Shown here in pieces: positions 24,701 to 33,700 of a stretch of 64,000 nt of DNA; the first letter of the stretch is position 1; the number at the start of each line of letters is the position of its first letter. A model generated the notes under the pieces. The model made no database searches and was not told the origin of the DNA. It saw only the letters and a list, made by a program, of their open reading frames with translations. The position numbers were made by a program, and so were the translations under genes. The DNA is from Spinacia oleracea (taxonomy: Eukaryota > Streptophyta > Magnoliopsida > Caryophyllales > Amaranthaceae): positions 65,278,398 to 65,342,397 of the forward strand of contig NC_079487.1 in assembly GCF_020520425.1 (NCBI RefSeq). The letters are read 5' to 3'.

Positions 24701-27700
24701 AGTAAAAATAAACGGAGGAAGTTTATAAATAGTGTAGAAAGTTAAAATGATACATCTATTGTGAAGCGGATGAAGGGAGTGACAATGGGATAAAGGCCTT
24801 GTTCTCTCATTGTTAAAGAGAAAAACTGTTTCAGAGAAAAAAAAAATGTTCAGATAAGTTCACCTATACTCAATTGAGTTCATTAAGAGCAACTAAATTT
24901 ATTTTAGAACTTAATATTGATTCAGATAAGAGTTGTGGAAAAGAACAAAGCCACTAACCATGCTAGCACTTCATACAAGATATTCTTGATTTACTGTGAA
25001 ACCTTGCAGTTTGATGTTTGCTTGAATTTTTGTAGTTGATTGAAGATTAACCTGAATGACTTGTCATCTTTAAAGTGGGGGAAAATGAAATGCAGCATCA
25101 GTAAAATCTTGATAATCCTGATGTTATAAGACAATGTAGGTTTCTGTTTTCCTTGCCTTACTAGTGTAACAGAAATATGCATGTGCTCTTTCTTTCTGTC
25201 TTTTTCTTTTGTTTGGAAAGGCGGGGTGGGGGGTGGGGGGGGGGGGGGACTATGGCCTAATTTTGGATGTTGTACATGTTAAATGACTTGTACCATTTTT
25301 ATATTTGCTAATGTGTTTTTAGATGCCAAACCTCCCTGTTTTCGCCTTCACATATATGATGTATCTTCTGTTTTCAAATTCCCTTTCGCTAGCTGAAGGA
25401 AATTAGAGAAATGAGGTGTCTGTGAGCCTATCATATGAAAAACGGCACTGTGCATTGCTACAAGCATGGAAAGAAACAATTGTTAAAAAGGATTCATTGA
25501 GGTTTTGTTATGTGCTTCCATTAGAGTTATCAGTTAAAGATTGTAGTAGGATACCTCTATGCAATTATCAAAACATGGGATCCAGGGTGTTTATCAAAAT
25601 GTGAAAAACGCGATGGACTAATTTCCTTAAACTATAATTTTTTTTTCGACAAAGTACTAAAATACCACAGTTCCTTAGAGTTTAACTTAATGTCCGAGAG
25701 CCAATATTCCTGTGAGAGTTGTGGATCTGATTGATTATAATGAAAAATCAACTACAATGAATTAATGACAATGGACGTTTAACAAAAATAATGCAATTTT
25801 ATACATGTGAACTTAACCTTGTCCCTATGAGACATTGTTAGCCACTCCTGAAAGTAATATGATCTCTTTACCAGAGTTTTGATCCCTGAATTAGTGGGTC
25901 ACACACTTGTGTTAATGGATTTAGTAAAGGCTACAGCTTTGCAAGTTTTCCTTATATCTTTCTGCTTGGTCTGTTTGAATTACCTGCTACCGAAGTGATG
26001 TCACGACTTTCATTAAGCCCCTCGGATATGCAGGAATATAAAGTAATTCTGGTTAGACGGATTCTTTGGCTTCAGAAATTAAAGGATCGACCAGATCAAT
26101 TCACTGTTTTAGTTCGGGAAATTCCGCTTTGCCCTGAACATAAAAGCTATGGGTGCAATGTACATCACTTCTTCACCAGACATTATCCACAATCTTTTCA
26201 GTCACATCAAATACTGTATGATGGGAGGGATCTTGATATGCTGCAGGTAATCATTATGAGGAATCAACTTATAGCTGTTTTTTGGAATGTTTTCATATTC
26301 TTTTTGCGCGTCAATTTGCATGCTGCAAGTAGATGAGACTCGGAACAGCATTTTCTACAGTCTGTTTGGCTGCTTTCCTAATGTAGGTCGTCTAGGGATG
26401 GAGTTCGTATGTTTTTCAGTCACTTAGAATATGCAATATTATATGCCTAACCATCCTTTGTGGAAGTAAGAGAGACACCGAGCGCAGTTCAATTTGAAAG
26501 CTTTGAGTACTATTCTTATTCTATGGAAATACTTTTTAGAAGTGAAATAGGCAACTTGTATTAGGAGGAGAAAAATGAGGATGTTCCGACTTCAGATGGT
26601 AAAGAGTTACCAGTTAGTGAATCTTTTTAGTATCTAGGATCAATTTTACTAAGGAAAAGGAGATATTGATGAGGTCATTAGGATGTAACCCATAGAGTTA
26701 AGTCTGGGTGGATCAAGTGAGTTATTATGCAATCATAGTTTGCCTTAAGATTGAAAGTGACATTCTATAGGACGACAATTAGACCTGCATTACTGTAGTG
26801 ATCCGAATTATGGGCTTTTAGGGAGGAACATGCATGTTAAGAAGATGAGTGTACCAGAGATGCGTATGTTAGAGATGGATATGTGAGAAACTGAGAACAC
26901 ACGAGGGATAAAATTAGGAATTCAGATATTTGAAAGAAAGTTGGAGTTGATATTGAGGATAAGATTAGGGAAACCGGCTACGTTGGTTTGAATATGTGAG
27001 GCGCTGCCCAGAGTTGCCTACATAATTTGTGAAGTTGGTCTAAAAATTGCAACTTTTGTGTTGTAATTCATTTTTTTCAATACGCGTTACATGAGGGAAT
27101 TAGAGTATTAGGTAACACTGGCATTGACTAGAGGATGCCTTGATAAGGAAGGTGGGGAATCAGGAGAATGGAGGTTTTAAAGGGAGCCCGGAGCCAAGAG
27201 AAACCTAATACAACTTGGATAGAGGGAGTTAAGAATGACATGTAGAAAGTGGATTTGCAAGATCATATAGCAGTAGTTAGAAGGGAATAGGAAAAGAAGA
27301 TCTTTGTGGATGACCAGGAGAGCTAAGTTATTGGTTCCTGCAATCATCCCCATCCTTTTTTGGGAATGAAACTATGATGTAGTTATTGTTTGGAATAGGA
27401 GGCAACTTGTTTTCAAGAGGAGAAGTAGTATTCTTATTTGATCTGATCATTTATTCCCCCGTGAAAAAAGATCTACTGCAGCTGATATTAGATTCTGATG
27501 TGTAAGTAGGAGACCTATCTAATGATGGTATTTATGCATGATTTTTTTCCCCTTTGTGGGATAAAATCAATTTCTTGGTTCCTCTGGAGTTAAATTTCAA
27601 TTGTGTGAAAAGTGTACAACTCTTTTTTTTTTCCGCCAAGGGCTCTTTTTCTTGTATTTCTGTTCTTTTATCTTCTTTTTCATCCATGTGAACTTGACTT

Positions 27701-30700
27701 AAAAAAAGCCTCATAGGCAAATGCTCTTCAAACAGTTGAATCTCAAGGACATCAGATATTGACATTCGATGGGTCTATACCCCTGAAGGATGTATCACCT
27801 TATCATAGGACATCAGATATTGGCATTCGATGGGTCAATGCATTGTAGTTTTATACACAGAAAAAAATTGTTAAGTTACTCAACCAAATGAATATCCGCA
27901 GGGTTGCTTAGAGGCGTCAAGCTAGTAGTTTATACTATTCTTTAGATACAGGTGTGGCTTTTTTTTCCTGTGGAATTGTTGTTATTTCAAATTAAGTTAA
28001 TTCATCATACAGGAACAGGCAGCCTGGATACAAAGAAAGATACAACAATTACAAGAGAAGTCTATGAGAAAGAAGTATAGCAGGAACGCTTCACTTACTG
28101 AACCTTTGACAAGAGATGCCTCAAAAATTACATCGCTGGAGGAAAAGCTTCGCAGAATATGTGGTATTATATGTGGTATGCAGCATGAAACTGTGCTTCA
28201 GAAAATGGTAATTTTTTTGTAGTGACAGTTTCATGTATTTATCTTATACGTTGTTGTTACTTGCAACCCAAAACATATGTCAGACGTGTTTTCTCTTTTG
28301 TTTATATCCCCCCCCTCCCGGTTGGATAAGTAATGTAGAATCACGCCAGTCACACACACTTACACACATATAGTCATGTACATGTATGTATAAATGAGTA
28401 TGGAGACATATATTCATATTCTCATATACAGTATATGTTATTGGCTAAAGATATAACTGTTATCTTTAAAAGATATACTTGTACTATTTATCATACAATT
28501 GTTACTTCTATTAACAAAAAAATAAAGGGTTTAAGTGTGAAGTAGGGGGCGGTTTTGCTGGTGAACTGTTATATTTTTACTCAAAATTGACACTGCCTGC
28601 CACAGTCGTTTTCAGAAGAGCCTTGTTTGAGCTGTAATTAATTAAGGTTAGCCCCAAGTTGGGATTAACTAAAAGATGGATAAGTCTTGCAGATAATTCT
28701 TGTCTATTTTTTTGGTATCATGTTCATATGGGAGCTAAAAGATTCTTGTAACTTTGTGCTTCTAATCTTAGTTTTGTATGTTTTAGCCTTTTAGGTCTCG
28801 TGCTTACGCTTTTATCCCCTCAATTATTCTCATTCTTTGCACCCTTTAATGTTGGTGAAGTTTACATAGACTCAAGAAGTTTCTTTCATTTCTGTTTTTT
28901 AGGAGTTACCTACTGCTTTTGTGACATTTAAATCTCGGATTGGAGCTGCACTTGCTGCACAGTCCCAACAACATCCACATCCTTTCTTATGGATGACAGA
29001 AGAAGCTCCTGAACCTAGAGATTTGTTATGGAAGAACTTGTCAACCCCATCTCGGAGGTTGTTGCTGTACAAAATTGGGTTCTTTCTTGCTGCAACACTT
29101 CTCACAATTTTCTTCGCCGTCCCAGTAGCAGCTGTTCAAGGAATAGCAAAATTTGAAAAGCTGAAGAAGTGGTTCCCTCCGGCCATGGCTATACAGTTAA
29201 TGTGAGTATTCTTGTTTCGTTGCTATATATGTGCTAGCTTAAATTTGGATACTAGTCCATAACGAGTTGTCTCGTAAGACTCTCAGTCGTGTTGCATGTT
29301 AATATACACAGTGTGTTGAACTTCATTTATGTGACGACTGATCACAAAAGATGTTCTTTTTTTGCAGCATCCATGAAAATAATATAATATCTGATCTTTA
29401 GGTGGCTAACATATAATGAATGTGAAATTAGCCTTGTACTAGTTATTTTTTTGGCAGCTGCCTTGTACTAGTTAATGCGGAGTATGTGGTTGGGAATGGG
29501 GGTTAGATGCTTTGGAGACATATTTTTCGGATCACTTTGGTGTTATCAACCTAACTGCTAGGTACATATCGCCTCTCAAATTGAGATAGAATTTTATCAA
29601 GTGAATGGTGAACCTTCCCTCTTTATCAATACAAGTTTTTCTTAATTCTTAAGCTAAAAAACAGTGAAGCTCTATTCAACTTGGCAAGGATTTGGGCAGT
29701 GTAGTTACAGAAAACAGGTCTTGCCTTTGTTTTTCCATTTCCACTTTTCTTTTTCATCAGCAAGTTTAGAGGTAATTCAATTCTTGTTAGATTACTTTTC
29801 TTCTGCCTTAAAAACGAGGACAAAAACTTTGATAAGGTGAACATGTTATTCCCAATAATATCAATGAATGAAAACTTGTTTGTTATTAATACTAAAGTAA
29901 GTTGTCTATTCGGAGGCGTGCACAATTGAACATGATACATGATTATTAGTTCACATGCTAACAACATATTTGTGGTAGCTTATTACTTATTGCAGGTGAT
30001 ACATGTTGCTTTAATCTTCAAGTTTTACTGTAGAAAGAAAGACAAGGAAAGGTGCTTTGAAGGTTTTGTGGTTATTATAATAGCTCTGAAGTGTACTATG
30101 TTTGAGTCGATTGAGAAATGTGTTATCTTCAAATTTTGTGAAGCGTATAAAATTTGTTAGTAGTTTCCAACTAAAAAAACACGTGACTTTACCAGAAGAA
30201 ATCTATTTGTTGTAAACCGAACCCATTGCCATGAATGGTTGGTGTAAAGGAGAAACAAATCACTTGTTTAAATGAAGTTTCCTGAATCAATTTGTGATAT
30301 ATCTATAAAGCTATTTTACTCGGATTCGGGTACCCATGTCGGACAAGGGTATGTCCAAGTGTCCGACTCGGTTATTTTGTGAAAAAGCTCCATGCTTTTG
30401 GTCCAAAATGAAGTGTTTGGTGTCCATACCCATGTCCGAGTATCGAGGATCCGACATGGGTACTTGAGGTAAAATGAAGAGTCCAAGCGACATAGCTATA
30501 AAGTAATTTGTGATGCTTGGATGCAATTGTTCACACTTTTATTAAGGAAAGCACTCGCGTATTGTGGATTTGACTGTATTGTACCGTTTCTGCTCCTCAT
30601 GGGTCAGAAAAATTGTTTTCAAATAACGATTGTGTGACAATAGCTTAGGTAAAAACAATAAATCTATTGGTGAAAAACCTATTTGTGTCCTATACATGTT

Positions 30701-33700
30701 TCCTTGGACGTGAACCACCTCTTCTGGTTGTTGAATGTTTAGATGCTGCATGAAGTTGTACTCTAATATATGGATCTTTTGCAGACCAGGATTAAGCTCT
30801 GTGGTCACAGGATACCTTCCTAGTGTTATCCTCAATGGATTTATATATATTGTTCCGTATTCAATACTTGGGATGGCTCATTTGGCAGGCTATCCCTCAA
30901 GGAGTCAGACAGAGATAAAGGTCTGCAATATGGTCTTTTACTTTCTAGTTGGCAATGTCTTCTTCTTGAGCTTATTGTCAGGATCTCTCCTTGATGAACT
31001 TGGAGCATCTTTCAGTCATCCAGGTGATTTTCCTAGCCACCTGGCGCATGCTGTTGCGGCTCAGGTAAGGTTGTTGAACTTGTCCATAATGCTAAATTTC
31101 TTATGATGTTTTGTAAGCTTTGTGTTTTGTACTACTGGGTTCTTCTTTTTCTGTGATGTCAAAATTTATGGTAGGGAGTACCAGAGTACTATGGAATATT
31201 CAGCCATTGCGTATTAACTTTCATTGAAACTTACACTGAGAAAATGCTATTAATTCAAAAAAAATATTGGTTTTTATTCAGGAAAAAGGGTTGTAGTTTA
31301 TAAACATCTCATAAGCTTATTTTGACTTTCAGGCTGATTTCTTCACAACATACATCTTGTCAGATGGTCTGTCTGGTTTCTCACTAGAAATACTACAAGC
31401 AGGTCTGCTGGTTTGGGATGCGTTTAAGAGACATACATTTGGTCGGGGAAAGAAAAGATCTCCTTATCTTTATTCGCTACCTTATTTCAGGGTTATCCCT
31501 TTTGTCTGTCTCTGCTTACTGATCGGCATGGTTTATGCACTTGTTTCTCCCTTGCTGCTTCCGTTTCTTGTTGGCTACTTATACTTGGGATATGCTGTCT
31601 ACATGAATCAGGTTAGTTTGTTCAAGTTCCTATTGTTCTGACACCACTGAGGAAAAAATCGGAAATAGGATTGTCTTTGAATTATGTAGGGCCATGGTCT
31701 TGTCTAGAGTTGACTGTATGTGATCTAAAACAGCTAAAAAGAAATCTTAAGCAAAGTATACCAGAAAATTCTTGCTGCACCTCGTCTTTCCTCTGTTAAT
31801 TTAATCGATACGAATCCTGTCCTATACGTTCGCAGTATTCTTCAAGTCCATCCTCTTTCTCTCTTGAAATCCATGATTCTGCTTACCTCTTGCTGCCTGC
31901 CTCATTGGGGAACCCCACCCCCCTGATATTGTCTGGAACTTCACGTGTTTGTATCTTCTATGGAGGTGACTCCCACCTTATTGCAAACACATCAGGGTAT
32001 CCTTCTTACTGATACCGCAAACCTAATAGACATCCTCAGCAGCTGAGATGGTATTCATTGGCAATGTCCTGCTTATCAAGTGATCCAGTCTAGCAGGAAC
32101 ACCAGCCTTTTGAATTAAAGCATAATGTTTTTATGATTTAAAAAAATAAAAATCATAAGTTACTGCTCAATTTCATTGTCACCCTAGTACATAAAGGGAA
32201 CAAAAATATTAATTAAAATATCATTCAAAAATCTCTGAATAATGTCAGACTAGCGCATGGATATTTCTGTACAAAATCATAAGACGGACTGATGAGTAGA
32301 ACTGCTTGTATATTTACTTTTTGCTAGGTAGACTGATGATTAGAGCTGCTCCTTTCTTTTAGTTTTTGCAAGAGTTATATAATTACAAGTGTCTTAAGTG
32401 CAACTGTGCAAGTAATATGAACAACGTATCAATGCACCATGCAGGACAAACTAAAGCATTGAAAAGTTATTTTTTTGGTTGTTGTTTAAGAAAGACATTG
32501 ATAGTTTCATGAATTCTTTTATGTTTTTTCTACAATAGTGTACTTTATGTCAGATGCATAATTGGAATCCTGTAATCTGTTCCTATTGCAGATTGAGGAT
32601 GTATATCCAACTGTTTATGAGACTTGCGGGCAGTACTGGCCATATGTTCATTCTTACATCCTTTTCGCCCTCACTCTCATGCAAATTACTATGATTGGGC
32701 TTTTCGGACTGAAGTCAAAGCCAGGGGCGTCAATTGCTACATTACCACTTCTCGTGTTCACGTTTCTGTTCAATGAGTATTGCAAGCTCCGCTTTCTTCC
32801 TTCTTTCAGCCAACATACAATCCAGGTGCTTATGATTTAATATGTTGTTTGTTCTATGATTCCACTTGCTTTCAGTTTTCAGGATTGGATGTGGACATTT
32901 GGTATGAAGGTGCAGTATTGACTAATGAGTTTAATTGCCAATCATTGAGCTACGGTTTGGGGTTATTGCAAAACATTTCACAACCAAATAAGACTAGTTT
33001 TCTTTAAAGTAAGAAAGACAATAGATCATCATTAAAAAGAGTGAATAAATGAATATAGCAAGAGGCAAAGCTGCCTTTCTACTTTCTTTGGTTCAATGCT
33101 TTTGTTTTACTCTTTTGTTATAAAACATTATTTTCCATCGCTGAAGGAGGAGAATATTTATTGTATTTTAACTCAAACTTTTGAAAATTGGCCCTAAATC
33201 AAAAGCGCCAAATCGCTTTATATGTTCTTTAAATGTTGAAAGAAAATTTTAACTTCGCCACTCTGGGATAAAAGAATTGGAATTTCGGGATCATTGCTCA
33301 TTTATTCTGCCTGTAAGCTAGCAAATTACCATGTAGCTCAGGTCTTTTGGACTTTTGAAATAAACTTTTTTACTCTTTCGTTAAAAAAAATATGCTCTAC
33401 ACATACAGGATTGGTTGTTGTAATAGGGACAATTAATTGCTCGTGCTTTCTTTTTGCAAAGCTACCGACAAGGTCTTTAGAAACAGTCTATTTTACCCTT
33501 TCGTTCCAAAATTAAGTTTCTTGATATAGTATTTGTGAATAACCATTATTTTCTATTTAATTCAAACGACTGCCGATTATTTGCTCAAGTAGTTTTTTAT
33601 GTTTCCGTTGGTTTATTATCATATTGCTGGATCGGTTTAGTTGTTAGAATAATGTCTTGAATCGGTCAAGCCCCTTACTTTACGGTATCTGTTATTCTGG

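Larger units (their letters stand above)
24015..24778. mobile_element. outermost of three nested Stowaway-like MITEs
   Basis: Left end TTTCCTCCGTTGC...AATAGATACATCAT and right end ATGATACATCTATTG...GCGGATGAAGGGAG are inverted copies, with TA before the left end. The centre is occupied by a second MITE. Its own length without inserts is about 230 bases. Confidence 0.7.

Noticed and set aside
31700..32100. Slightly GC-richer stretch in OSCA intron 8 that could be a gene fragment
   Set aside because: No open frame or family motif in any frame; left unassigned.
32780..33007. Alternative OSCA C-terminus reading through the exon 9 donor
   Set aside because: Wrong frame for exon 9. The phase-0 splice from 32825 to 35169 gives the acidic tail expected in this family.
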